From JACRLV01 sp045863555 (GTDB lineage: Bacteria > Planctomycetota > Phycisphaerae > UBA1845 > Fen-1342), in NCBI GenBank assembly GCA_045863555.1, contig BTUU01000018.1, positions 1 to 64,000 on the forward strand: a DNA stretch of 64,000 nt, written 5' to 3'. Positions within the stretch are counted from its first letter, which is position 1. Each line of letters starts with the position of its first letter. The translations under genes and the position numbers were made by a program. The notes under the pieces are model-generated. The model saw nothing but the letters and a program-made list of their open reading frames with translations, had not been told where the DNA came from and ran no database searches. Positions 49,975 through 58,419 of the stretch are shown here, piece by piece.

Positions 49975-52266
49975 ATGGCCACGAATGCCGACTGGATCAT
50001 CACGAACAGCCGCTGCGATGCGGCCGCGCTTGCCCAGCATCGGAGCGTCTTTGCGGTGAGCAACGGCGTTCTCGGTCTGTCGGGGCACGTGATCGGAGAC
50101 TGTGGCGGGCCGTGGCCGCTGACGATCATCAACGGCGTCTATGACGAACTCGACATGTTCGGGCAGCTTCGTGCGTCGCCGGGGCCGCGGCCGTGGCTGG
50201 ATGAGCGTTTTTTTGATTCGGCGGGGCGAAGTCCCGCGGTCGCGGCGCTGCCGGATCCGCTGCATGTGCGAATTTTCGTCGGCGGCCGCGAGATTGCGTT
50301 CAACTGCGGGAAAATCGTGCAGTTTGAGCAGTCTCTGCTGCTCCGCAGCGGCGTGTATGCGTACGTCTACGACTATTGCGACGAGGCCGGGCGCACGACG
50401 CGCGTGGAATCGCAGCGGTTCGCGATGCTGGACGACGTCGGGCGCGTGTACATGCGGCTGGTGATCACGCCGCGTGACCATGATGCGCCGATTCGCGTTC
50501 TCAGCGGGGTTGATGGGACGGTGCGGTCGAACCTGACGCGCGAGCGGCAGTTTGAGGTTGACGAGCGGTCCGCCGAACCGGGGGGGCGGTGCGGGCTGAC
50601 TGTGCGGACGCCGGCGCGCGGGCATGTCGTGCGGATGACGGTGGATCATCATGTGGAGGATGGTGCGCCCACGGCCGTGCGACCGGTATGTGCGGCGGAT
50701 GGTGCGTACGTTGAGTACGAATTTGCGGGGGCGGCGGGGCGGCGGATCGTGCTCGACCGGGCGATCGCGATTGATCTGAACGCCGCACGCGAGTGCGGGG
50801 GGCCTACCACCGGCGCGGTGGGTTCGGAGCGGGGCGGGGTTGAACCGTTTCCGGATGCGCCTCACGCCAACCATGAGGCGTGGCAGGCGCTCTGGAAGCG
50901 GGCGGACATCCAGATCGACGGCGACCCGGAGGCGCAGCGGCACATCCGCTTCTGCCTGTTTCACCTGCTGGCCGCGGGGCCGCGGGGCGAGGCGGGTTGC
51001 GTGCCGGTGAAGCTGCTCACGGGGCAGTATTACCAGGGGAACACGTTCTACGACACGGATCTCTACATCGTGCCGTTCTACACGTTCGTGGTTCCGCAGA
51101 TCGCGCGGGCGTGCGTGCAGTTTCGGCTGAGCGGGGTGGGGCACGCGCGGGCGCTGGCGGAGCGGCAGGGGCTGCCGGGGCTCAAGTTCGCATGGCAGGC
51201 GGGTCCGGCCGGGGAGGAGTGTCTCGGCGACTGGTACTGGTTCACGCGGACGAATATCCACATCAACGCGGATGTGGCGTATGCGATGATGCAGTACATC
51301 CGGGCCACCGGCGATGCGGGGCTGCTCGATCGCGGCGGGCGCGAACTGCTGATCGGCGCCGCCCGGTTTTTCGCGGCCCGCGCGACGCACGACGCCGCGA
51401 CGGATGCGTGGACGTTTGAGGACGTCGCGGGGCCGGATGAGGGGCACTGCCATTCGCGCAGCAACTTCTTTACGAATTACACGGCCGCCCGCGTGCTCGA
51501 GTGGGCGGCGGAGGTGTGCGCTAGCGGCCGAATTGATGCTGATCCGGCGGAGGCTGCGCAATGGCGGCGGATCGCTGGGAGTATGCGGTTGCTGTTCGAT
51601 CCCGCGACGAAACTGTATGAACAGTGCGAGGGTTTTTTCAAGCTGAAACCGCTGCCGCCGGACTTCCTCGCTCGCCGGACCGCGTGGTTCGAGCCGGTCT
51701 GGGAATACCAGGCGATGAACCAGCCCGACGTGTTGATGGGGATGATGCTCTTCGGCGAGCGGTTTGATGCGGAGGTGCTGCGGGCGAACTGGGAGTGCTA
51801 TCGCGACCGCAGCCTGAATTTCTCGTCGATGAGCTATGTCGTCCATTCGATCATCGCCGCCCGGCTCGGCGACGCGGACGAGGCGTATCGGAACTTCCGC
51901 ATCTCGGCGGGCATGGACCTCGACGAATCGCTCACCGGCCGGGGCGACACGCACTTGGGGCTGCACGGTACGGCCCTCGGCGGCGCGTGGCTCGCGGCGG
52001 TCTTCGGCCTCGGCGGCGTGCAGTTCCCTGTCGCCGGGCCGGGTGAACCGACCACGCTTCAAATCGACCCGTGCCTGCCGAAACACTGGAAGCGGCTGCG
52101 CTTCAACCTGTCCATCCAGGGCGAGCAGTTGCGGATCACCGTTGATCACGGCGGCGTGGAAGTGCACGCCGGCATGGACGGTTCGTTGAACCTGCCCGCG
52201 AGAATCGCCGGCAAGGATGTGATGCTGACGAGCGGCAGGAGCGTGCGCGTCCCGCTCCCCGCCTGA
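49975..52266 (+). CDS. glycoside hydrolase family 65-type phosphorylase
   Basis: A 763-residue protein with the GH65 layout: N-terminal beta-sandwich (about 1-290), (alpha/alpha)6 barrel (about 300-680), and C-terminal beta-sheet. The catalytic acid is the Glu in GPDEGH (VAGPDEGHCHSRSN), matching GPDEYH in kojibiose, maltose and trehalose phosphorylases. Another conserved site is QGNTFYDTDLYIVPFYTF. These enzymes split an alpha-glucoside with phosphate to give beta-glucose-1-phosphate, fitting the adjacent phosphoglucomutase-like gene. The divergent sequence leaves the acceptor (glucose, glycerol, glycerate and others) open. Confidence 0.85.
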   Translation: MATNADWIITNSRCDAAALAQHRSVFAVSNGVLGLSGHVIGDCGGPWPLTIINGVYDELDMFGQLRASPGPRPWLDERFFDSAGRSPAVAALPDPLHVRIFVGGREIAFNCGKIVQFEQSLLLRSGVYAYVYDYCDEAGRTTRVESQRFAMLDDVGRVYMRLVITPRDHDAPIRVLSGVDGTVRSNLTRERQFEVDERSAEPGGRCGLTVRTPARGHVVRMTVDHHVEDGAPTAVRPVCAADGAYVEYEFAGAAGRRIVLDRAIAIDLNAARECGGPTTGAVGSERGGVEPFPDAPHANHEAWQALWKRADIQIDGDPEAQRHIRFCLFHLLAAGPRGEAGCVPVKLLTGQYYQGNTFYDTDLYIVPFYTFVVPQIARACVQFRLSGVGHARALAERQGLPGLKFAWQAGPAGEECLGDWYWFTRTNIHINADVAYAMMQYIRATGDAGLLDRGGRELLIGAARFFAARATHDAATDAWTFEDVAGPDEGHCHSRSNFFTNYTAARVLEWAAEVCASGRIDADPAEAAQWRRIAGSMRLLFDPATKLYEQCEGFFKLKPLPPDFLARRTAWFEPVWEYQAMNQPDVLMGMMLFGERFDAEVLRANWECYRDRSLNFSSMSYVVHSIIAARLGDADEAYRNFRISAGMDLDESLTGRGDTHLGLHGTALGGAWLAAVFGLGGVQFPVAGPGEPTTLQIDPCLPKHWKRLRFNLSIQGEQLRITVDHGGVEVHAGMDGSLNLPARIAGKDVMLTSGRSVRVPLPA

Positions 52267-52272
52267 TCGGGA

Positions 52273-53106
52273 TCAGCGGACCAGAATGGCGCGCGTGTAG
52301 AGCAACTGGAAACCGCGGCGGTGGGCGTTCTGCTGCGATTTCGACCCGGGCTGCGTCGTGATCACCGCGAGCGCGCAGCCGCGTCGCTGGGCGTCGGTCA
52401 GCCGATGCGTGAGCAGGGCGGTCTGGACGCCGCGGCGGCGGTGCGGGGGCAGCGTGGAAGCGCCGCAGAGGTGCGCGACTCCTTCGCCGATGAACATGCT
52501 CCCGCCGCCGGCCGGGACGCCGTCGTGCCGGGCGAGGTAGTGGACGAACCCCGGCGTCGCGGCCATCTCGCCGAAGATGCGTTCGAGATCGGCGCGGCTG
52601 AACGATTCGTGGGAAGCGACGCCGACGTCATCGGGTGTTTCGAAGCCGGTCACGACGATGTCGAGCCACTCCTCGAACTTGCTGAGGTCGCAAACTTCGA
52701 CCGAGAGTGAGTCTGAGGACCGCCCGACCCCAGCGGACTGATCCGGTGCGATTCCGAGGACGTTCTCGAAATTCATGAGCACGAAGCCGCGTCGCGTGAG
52801 CATCTGGCCGATCGCGGGATCGGCGAGATTTGAAAGCTCGACCTGTACGGCGCATCCGCGGGCGGCGTACGCCTGCTCGATCTCGACCCACTCCGCTTCG
52901 GGAAGCGGGCCGCCGAAGCCGAGCCCGGCCACCTTGTTCAGCGGCGCGCCGGCGCCGACGTACGTCGCGACACCGCCCGCGATGGGCGTGCAGAACCCGT
53001 CGTAGACCGGTCCCCGGCGGCTTCGAATCTCGGTCTCGGCGGCCGTGAGCAGGCGCGTCTCGGAGGCTTCGATCCGTTTCGCGAGGTCGACATCGGGAAT
53101 GAGCAT
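52273..53106 (-). CDS. GNAT-family N-acetyltransferase
   Basis: A 277-residue protein. The C-terminal half is a GNAT domain with the acetyl-CoA loop in LPPHRRRGVQTALLTHRL and the final SQQNAHRRGFQLLY. The N-terminal half (about residues 1-125) is a second, degenerate GNAT-like unit, as in two-domain acetyltransferases. Substrate unknown. It is convergent with the GH65 gene (6 bp apart) and follows the GH63-like gene by 108 bp. ATG at 53106; ribosome-binding site weak. Confidence 0.82.
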   Translation of the reverse strand: MLIPDVDLAKRIEASETRLLTAAETEIRSRRGPVYDGFCTPIAGGVATYVGAGAPLNKVAGLGFGGPLPEAEWVEIEQAYAARGCAVQVELSNLADPAIGQMLTRRGFVLMNFENVLGIAPDQSAGVGRSSDSLSVEVCDLSKFEEWLDIVVTGFETPDDVGVASHESFSRADLERIFGEMAATPGFVHYLARHDGVPAGGGSMFIGEGVAHLCGASTLPPHRRRGVQTALLTHRLTDAQRRGCALAVITTQPGSKSQQNAHRRGFQLLYTRAILVR

Positions 53107-53214
53107 CGTGAGGTTCTCAGCAATAATTAGGCAATTCGCACCGCACGCGCGGGCGAGCGCGGGCACGATACTCGATGCGTACGCCCGGTGCGCCGACCGG
53201 AGTGGCGCGAGCGG

Positions 53215-55356
53215 TTACCAGGAAACGGTTGCTGCCCCGCGGGTAATCGCCGGGCGGGTTGCTGCCGCGCCGTTGACGGATGCGGTGCAACTCCGGAATT
53301 CGTCGCCGCAGAGTGTTACCTTCCCGCTGCCGGATGCGGCTATCGCGACGGGGCGGCCGCGCTGCGGGCCGATTGGAATCCGCACGATCGCCCGGCCGCG
53401 TGATTCGAGCAGCAGGCTCCCGTTTCGCACGACGCGCAGACCACTCCCGAGCTCGACGTCGTACACGTCCCCGCCGATGCGCACGCCCTTGACGCCGCAC
53501 TTCGGGAATTTCAGCGATCCCAGCCGCAGCCAGCCCCCCGGTTCGACGTCGATCAGCTCCTCGATCGCGATGAATGCGAGCAGGCCGCCCCAGTGATAGA
53601 GCCGGGCGGCGTTCCAGACATCCGCGCCTTTGCCCGTGACCGCGTTGTAGTTCTCATAGACGCCGCCGTCTTCGCGCCAGTTCTTCATGAAGAGTGCGAG
53701 GCTCTTCTCGGCGAATTCCGCCGCCACGTCGTCGAAGCGGTACCGCCGCAGGCCCTCAGCCACGAGCAGGTTGAACGGGCCCCAGATGCGGCCGCGCCAG
53801 TAGTCGTTGTCGGGGAACGCGGGGTCGTTGCGGGCGATCGACGGGATCACCCATTCGCCCCAGAACTCGGCCGGGTTGCAGAGATGCTCGCGAACCATCC
53901 GCTCGGCCCGTTCGCGCGGCGCGACGCCGGCGATGAGCGGGAAGAACGACGTCGGGGCCCAGCGCTTCGACAGCCGGCCGTCCCAGTGGCGATTGCAGTA
54001 GATGCCCGCGGCTTCGTCCCAGAGCCGGTCATTGATTCGCTGACAGATCGCCTCGTATTCCCGGCGATAGGCGGCCGCGTCGCGGGGCTTGCCGATGCAC
54101 GCGGCGATGCGAGCGAGCGATTCGCAGTCCATCGCGTAATACGAATTCAAGCCCACGTCCGCGAGCTCCAGCGTGCATTTTCGTTCGTCGAAGGGCACGT
54201 CGTCGTACATCGGCGAGTTGTCGAGGCCCGACTCGTACATCGCGCATTTCGCCGAGTGCCGGAGCTGCGGATTGTCCTGGAGAAGCTGCGGGAACTCGTA
54301 TTTCGGCGTGGCGTCCGAGCCCCATTCGAGCAGGCCGTCGCCGTTGCCGTCGCGGTGCTTCATCCAGTAGCGATGCCAGGTCTGGAGGCGCGGGTAGATC
54401 CCTTTGAGCCACGCCTTGTCGGGCCGGGCCGCCTGCGTTTTCCAGATCATGTACGAGCCGAGACAGGGCATCGAGCGGTCTTTCGACGCCGCCCCGTGCG
54501 AGAAGTAGTAGTTCGGCACCATGCCGAGGTCGTCGATCGCGGCCGTCACGGCTTCGAAGTTCAGGCGGGCCAGCTCCGGCGACGCGATCGAGATCATTGC
54601 GGCGATCTGGAATGTGTCCCAGCACCAGACGGCCACACCTTTCCAGTCCGTGCACCAGTCGCGACTTACGGGCGACGAAATGAGCCGCCGCCGCGTGTCG
54701 TAGAGCGTGTTCCACGTGACGGCCGTCGTCATCGCGCGCGGGACGTCTGCCAGGATCCCGGTGCCTACGAGCGCAGGTTGCTCTGATTTGGCGGTCTTTG
54801 TCCGACCACGGGTTGATTTTGCCTTCGCGCCGATCGACGCCGGCCGGACGCGAATCGTCGCGGCCGCCCCGGCCCGGCCGAGCAGGTACGGTTGATCCGT
54901 GTTGAGGAAATACGTGTCGGGCATCGCGGCCGTGGTGGAGGTGATCCTGGCGTCGTTGAAGCGGTATTCCCTGGCCGCGTGGCGGGTCAGGTTCTCACCG
55001 ACCGGGGCGACAAAGAGGAACGCGACGCGCTTGGTCGTCTTCGCCTGCGGCTTGACGGTCAGCAGGAGTTCGCCGGCTTCGTCGCGGGCGTCGAACTGAA
55101 ACGACGTGCCGCCGGCCGTGAATTCGAGCGCCGCGGGCAGGCCGAGCGGTGCGTGCTCGCCGAGGCGCGTGACATCTGTCCAGCGGAAGACGCGGTGCAG
55201 GCCGCCGCGGTTCTTGACCTCGTCCTTCGGCCGGTGTTCTTCATCCCAGATCGCGACTTCGATGATCAGCTCGGTTGCGCCGCGGTCAAGGTGGACGAGT
55301 CGATTGAACCCGCGGAAGTCCCAGGTGTTCCAGCCGGTTGGTGTGTGCGGTTTCAT
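53215..55356 (-). CDS. GH63-like (MGH1/trehalase-type) glycosidase
   Basis: A 713-residue intracellular glycosidase with no signal peptide. The N-terminal 230 residues form a beta-sandwich with a basic linker (KSTRGRTKTAKSEQ). Residues 240-610 form an (alpha/alpha)6 barrel with GH63-type motifs: CWDTFQIAAMISI, DGLLEWGSD, SGLDNSPMYDD, and WRGRIWGPFN. This group includes enzymes acting on mannosylglycerate or glucosylglycerate, kojibiose and other alpha-glucosides. The start MKPHTPTGWNTWDF at 55356 is preferred because the longer frame runs into the intergenic repeat. It is the second sugar-active enzyme of this island. Confidence 0.83.
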   Translation of the reverse strand: MKPHTPTGWNTWDFRGFNRLVHLDRGATELIIEVAIWDEEHRPKDEVKNRGGLHRVFRWTDVTRLGEHAPLGLPAALEFTAGGTSFQFDARDEAGELLLTVKPQAKTTKRVAFLFVAPVGENLTRHAAREYRFNDARITSTTAAMPDTYFLNTDQPYLLGRAGAAATIRVRPASIGAKAKSTRGRTKTAKSEQPALVGTGILADVPRAMTTAVTWNTLYDTRRRLISSPVSRDWCTDWKGVAVWCWDTFQIAAMISIASPELARLNFEAVTAAIDDLGMVPNYYFSHGAASKDRSMPCLGSYMIWKTQAARPDKAWLKGIYPRLQTWHRYWMKHRDGNGDGLLEWGSDATPKYEFPQLLQDNPQLRHSAKCAMYESGLDNSPMYDDVPFDERKCTLELADVGLNSYYAMDCESLARIAACIGKPRDAAAYRREYEAICQRINDRLWDEAAGIYCNRHWDGRLSKRWAPTSFFPLIAGVAPRERAERMVREHLCNPAEFWGEWVIPSIARNDPAFPDNDYWRGRIWGPFNLLVAEGLRRYRFDDVAAEFAEKSLALFMKNWREDGGVYENYNAVTGKGADVWNAARLYHWGGLLAFIAIEELIDVEPGGWLRLGSLKFPKCGVKGVRIGGDVYDVELGSGLRVVRNGSLLLESRGRAIVRIPIGPQRGRPVAIAASGSGKVTLCGDEFRSCTASVNGAAATRPAITRGAATVSW

Positions 55357-55393
55357 CGCAATGGGCACCTTTCGAGGCAAGGCAATACGAAAA

Positions 55394-55539
55394 TATCCAC
55401 AGATGAACACAGATTTACACAGATGAAGATGAGAGTGTCTGGGGAGATTCTCTGGTTTGGCCGGGCGAAAACCAGACGGCGGCTTCCGACGTCGCGTTTG
55501 CCTTCATCTGTGTGCATCGGTGTCCATCTGTGGATCATA
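55394..55539. repeat. imperfect inverted repeat of CACAGATG-type units
   Basis: Left arm 55394-55428 carries repeated CACAGAT units (ATCCACAGATGAACACAGAT and onward); right arm 55502-55539 is its imperfect reverse complement. It fills most of the 55357-55577 gap between two minus-strand genes. Repeats of this type are common between genes in planctomycetes and related phyla and create false frames encoding STDEHRFTQMK. It may act as a terminator for the PfkB gene. Confidence 0.8.
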
Positions 55540-55577
55540 CTTTCTGTCGATGTCCACTCCGGCCGCGGTTGGCTGCG

Positions 55578-56507
55578 TCAGGCCAGCAGGCCAGGAATCG
55601 GCCGGACGCCCGCCGTCGCGCCGACCGCCTGGATCCCGCAGCCCGCGACGGCATTTCCCGCCCGCAGCGCGCGATCCAGCGGAAGTCCCGCGGCCAGGCC
55701 TGCGAGGAAGCCGGCGGACCAGCAATCGCCCGCCCCGGTGGCGTCGACGACGCGCTCGACCGGTTCGGCGGGGATGCGGAATTCCGCGCCCGTCGCCGAG
55801 AGGCAGTAAACGCCCGCCGCGCCGAGCTTGATGATGACATTTTTCGTGCCACGCGACCGGAACTGGCGGGCGATTTCCGCCGGTTCGGTGAGGCCGGAGA
55901 GGGCGCGGGCTTCCGGCAGGGAGGGCAGGAAGTAGTCGAGGTGGGGCAGCGCGGGGCCGATCCGCCGCTCCCATTCCGCCTGCGGGGCGGAATCGACATA
56001 GACGGTGTCGAGGAGTGTCGTCGCTCCGGCGGCCCGGGCGGCGGCGAGAAGCGCCCCCGTCGGCGGGCCGTCGAGGGCATCCATGAGCATCGAGCCGGCG
56101 ACGAAGACGAGGGGGCCGCCTTCGAGGGCATCCGCCGGCTGGTCCGCTGGTCGTATGCGTGCGTTCGCGCCGGTGGTGTGGAGAAACGCGCGCTCGCCGT
56201 CCGACCGGACGGCGGCGAAGCTGAACGAGGTGTTGACGGAGTTGTCGCGGATGACGCCGCCCGTCGCGACGCCGTTGCGGGCCAGTTCGGCGACGACGAA
56301 ATCGCCGAGGATGTCGCCGCCGACGCGCGTCACGAGTCGGCAGGGGACGCCCAGCCGTGACAGCGCGATCGCGCAGTTCACCGCGCAGCCTCCGGTGGCC
56401 AGCGTCAGCTCGTCAAAGAAACGCAGGCCGCCGGGACGGGGAAAGTCATCGACGGGCCGGCCGAGGGCGTCGACGGTGGCGATGCCGATGATGACGATGC
56501 TGCGCAT
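55578..56507 (-). CDS. PfkB-family sugar kinase
   Basis: A 309-residue ribokinase-like enzyme. The catalytic base is in VDATGAGDCWSAGFLAGL and the N-terminal glycine pair is in TLATGGCAVNCAIALSRLG. It phosphorylates a sugar or related alcohol; the substrate is not fixed by sequence. It lies upstream of the GH63-like gene, in the same direction and separated by the CACAGATG repeat, so it probably uses a product of that island. ATG at 56507. Confidence 0.88.
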   Translation of the reverse strand: MRSIVIIGIATVDALGRPVDDFPRPGGLRFFDELTLATGGCAVNCAIALSRLGVPCRLVTRVGGDILGDFVVAELARNGVATGGVIRDNSVNTSFSFAAVRSDGERAFLHTTGANARIRPADQPADALEGGPLVFVAGSMLMDALDGPPTGALLAAARAAGATTLLDTVYVDSAPQAEWERRIGPALPHLDYFLPSLPEARALSGLTEPAEIARQFRSRGTKNVIIKLGAAGVYCLSATGAEFRIPAEPVERVVDATGAGDCWSAGFLAGLAAGLPLDRALRAGNAVAGCGIQAVGATAGVRPIPGLLA

Positions 56508-56561
56508 GGCGGACTCGCAAGCGGATTGACGGGCGCCCGGTAAAGGGCCGATCCGAGGAAT

Positions 56562-56569
56562 GCTATAAT
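56562..56569 (+). promoter_or_regulatory. extended -10 promoter of the UPF0175 gene
   Basis: Extended -10: the G and C of the TGC element at 56562-56563 and TATAAT at 56564-56569. The predicted start near 56576 gives a short leader with AGAGAGG before the ATG at 56594. No -35 match at normal spacing. Confidence 0.6.
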
Positions 56570-56593
56570 GGAGCGGCGAAGAGAGGTACCGCC

Positions 56594-56839
56594 ATGGCTG
56601 TGATCATTACAGACGACACGCTCGCGCTGCTCGGCATGACCGAGGACGATTTCCGTCAGGAACTGGCCATCATTCTCTTTCGCGATGGCCGGCTGACGCT
56701 GTCGCGTGCCGCACGACTTGCCGGAATGTCAAGGGTGACCCTCCAGAGACTCCTCGCGAGCCGGCGAATTCCGATCCACAATGATTCGGCCGAATTCCGG
56801 GAGGACCTGGCGACGCTTCAGGTTAGCGCCGGATCGTGA
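56594..56839 (+). CDS. UPF0175 family antitoxin-like protein
   Basis: An 81-residue UPF0175 protein: MAVIITDDTLALLGMTEDDF, LAIILFRDGRLTLSRAARLAGMSR, and a ribbon/HTH-like end. UPF0175 proteins are usually antitoxins paired with a PIN or DUF3368 toxin gene directly downstream. No such partner follows here; the next gene on this strand is far away. Its last 111 bp lie opposite the end of the cysteine-synthase-like gene. Good promoter and ribosome-binding site, so it is probably expressed. Confidence 0.85.
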   Translation: MAVIITDDTLALLGMTEDDFRQELAIILFRDGRLTLSRAARLAGMSRVTLQRLLASRRIPIHNDSAEFREDLATLQVSAGS

Positions 56840-57772
56840 TAATCCTCGGTGATGCGTCGCAAACACATCCATGCTCACGTACTTGAGCCCCGAATCGCAC
56901 AGGAGCGTGACGACCGTGCGACCGGGGCCGAGCCGCGCGGCCACCTGGATTGCCGCGAGGACGTTTGCTCCCGACGACGTCCCGGCGAAGAGGCCCTCCT
57001 CACGGGCGAGCCGGCGGGTCATTGCCTTCGCGGCGTCGGTTGGTATGGGAATGATCTCGTTCACCAGCGACGGCTCCCACAGCGGCGGGGTATAGCCGAT
57101 GCCGACGCCTTCGATCTTGTGCGGCCCCGGCGCGCCGCCGGACAGGACGGCCGACTCCGCGGGTTCGACGACGGCGATGTGCACGGCGGGCTTGTGACGC
57201 CGCAGCACTTCGGCGACGCCGCGCGATGATGCCGCCGTCCCCACGCTGTGAACGAACGCTTCGACGCGGCCGGCCGTCTGCGTCCAGATTTCCTCGCCGA
57301 GAGGGTGGTAGCCGGCGATGCTGTCGCGGTTGTTGAGCTGGTCCGTCCAGTACATGCCCGGTTCGGTACTGATCGCGCGGGCGGCCTCGATCATGTCGAG
57401 GATCAGTTTTTTCGTCGTGCGGCCGCCCTCGCTGGGCACGAGCGTGAGTTCGGCGCCGAGCGCGGCCATGTGGTCGAGTTTTTCGCGGCTGAACGCGTCG
57501 GAACTGACGATGCGGATGCGGTAGCCCTTCACGGCGCAGACGAGGGCGAGGGATGCACCCGTGCTGCCGCCGGTGTATTCGACGACGCATCCGCCGGGCC
57601 GTAGACGACCGTCCGCCTCGGCGCGGGAGATGACGGCGAGCGCCATCCGGTCCTTCATGCTGCCGGTCGGGTTTTCCCATTCGAGCTTGACGAGGATTTC
57701 CGCGCAGCCGGGCGGCACGACCCGGCGGAGGGACACGAGGGACGTATTTCCGATGCAGTCGAGAACGCTCAT
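56729..57772 (-). CDS. cysteine synthase family PLP enzyme with C-terminal extension
   Basis: A 347-residue fold-type II PLP enzyme. The PLP Lys40 is in ENPTGSMKDRMAL; other motifs are EYTGGSTGASLALVCA, GTAASSRGVAEVL and FAGTSSGANVLAA. It makes cysteine from O-acetylserine or a related reaction (cystathionine beta-synthase-like enzymes are close). Family members end near GLKYVSMD (about residue 302); here about 42 more residues follow, all encoded opposite the UPF0175 gene. The stop thus seems to have been displaced. ATG at 57772. Confidence 0.9.
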   Translation of the reverse strand: MSVLDCIGNTSLVSLRRVVPPGCAEILVKLEWENPTGSMKDRMALAVISRAEADGRLRPGGCVVEYTGGSTGASLALVCAVKGYRIRIVSSDAFSREKLDHMAALGAELTLVPSEGGRTTKKLILDMIEAARAISTEPGMYWTDQLNNRDSIAGYHPLGEEIWTQTAGRVEAFVHSVGTAASSRGVAEVLRRHKPAVHIAVVEPAESAVLSGGAPGPHKIEGVGIGYTPPLWEPSLVNEIIPIPTDAAKAMTRRLAREEGLFAGTSSGANVLAAIQVAARLGPGRTVVTLLCDSGLKYVSMDVFATHHRGLSRSGANLKRRQVLPEFGRIIVDRNSPAREESLEGHP

Positions 57773-57781
57773 CGCACGGCG

Positions 57782-58267
57782 TCACTTCTTCGGGGCCGGA
57801 ACATGCTGGTCGATGAGGATCGGATTGCCGTCCGGGTCGATGAGCATGCAGCTCGCCGGACCAGACGTGGATTCGTCGGCGGCCGAGGCGAGCGCGAGGC
57901 CGCGGCTCTTCAATTCGCGCTGGATGTCGCGCACGTCGTCGAAATCCGTCAGCGCGGCGCAGTTGCGGTCCCAGCCGGGGTTGTAAGTGAGGATGTTGCG
58001 GTCGAACATGCCCTGGAAGAGGCCGATGGTGCTGGTTTCATTCTGGAGGATCAGCCAGTTCTTCGAAGCGTCGCCGCCGACGGCCTTGAAGCCGAGCTTC
58101 TCATAGAACGCGCGCGACGCCGCGAGGTCCTTGACGGCCAGGCTGACCGAGAAATTGCCGAGTCTCATCTGCTTTTCTCCCGAGCTAGCCGCGTCGCCGG
58201 ACGCGGTGTTCACCGACGCGCATCCGCTGACGAAGCAGACCGCCAGACACATTGCGAAACGAAGCAT
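57782..58267 (-). CDS. VOC-family protein exported as a lipoprotein
   Basis: A 161-residue protein. The start has a lipoprotein signal (MLRFAMCLAVCFVSGCAS, lipobox near residues 13-16). The rest is one glyoxalase/bleomycin-resistance (VOC) unit pair: VSLAVKDLAASRAFYEKLGF and the ending SCMLIDPDGNPILIDQH. VOC proteins are normally cytoplasmic, so the lipobox is unusual. The ATG at 58267 follows AAGGAG at spacing 7. It precedes the cysteine-synthase-like gene by 9 bp and is probably in the same operon. Substrate unknown. Confidence 0.85.
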   Translation of the reverse strand: MLRFAMCLAVCFVSGCASVNTASGDAASSGEKQMRLGNFSVSLAVKDLAASRAFYEKLGFKAVGGDASKNWLILQNETSTIGLFQGMFDRNILTYNPGWDRNCAALTDFDDVRDIQRELKSRGLALASAADESTSGPASCMLIDPDGNPILIDQHVPAPKK

Positions 58268-58419
58268 GCCCGTCTCCTTGCAGGGAGCGACGCGCCCCCG
58301 GCTTGCGAATGATTGGACCAGCCGCCCGGAGCGCGGCCGGGTGGTTGGCCGCCGCCGGCGTGGGCGCAGCGGCACGCGCCGTCGTGCCGGTCGCACTGTC
58401 CGATGTGCTTGCCTCCCGG

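Noticed and set aside
48289..52167. Open frame of 1292 codons on the minus strand
   Set aside because: It runs opposite the HAD and GH65 genes, is rich in Arg/Pro/His and has no recognisable domain. It is a by-product of high GC content.
54892..55809. Plus-strand frame containing STDEHRFTQMK
   Set aside because: This peptide comes from the CACAGATG intergenic repeat and is a known kind of spurious frame; the sequence is antisense to two real genes.
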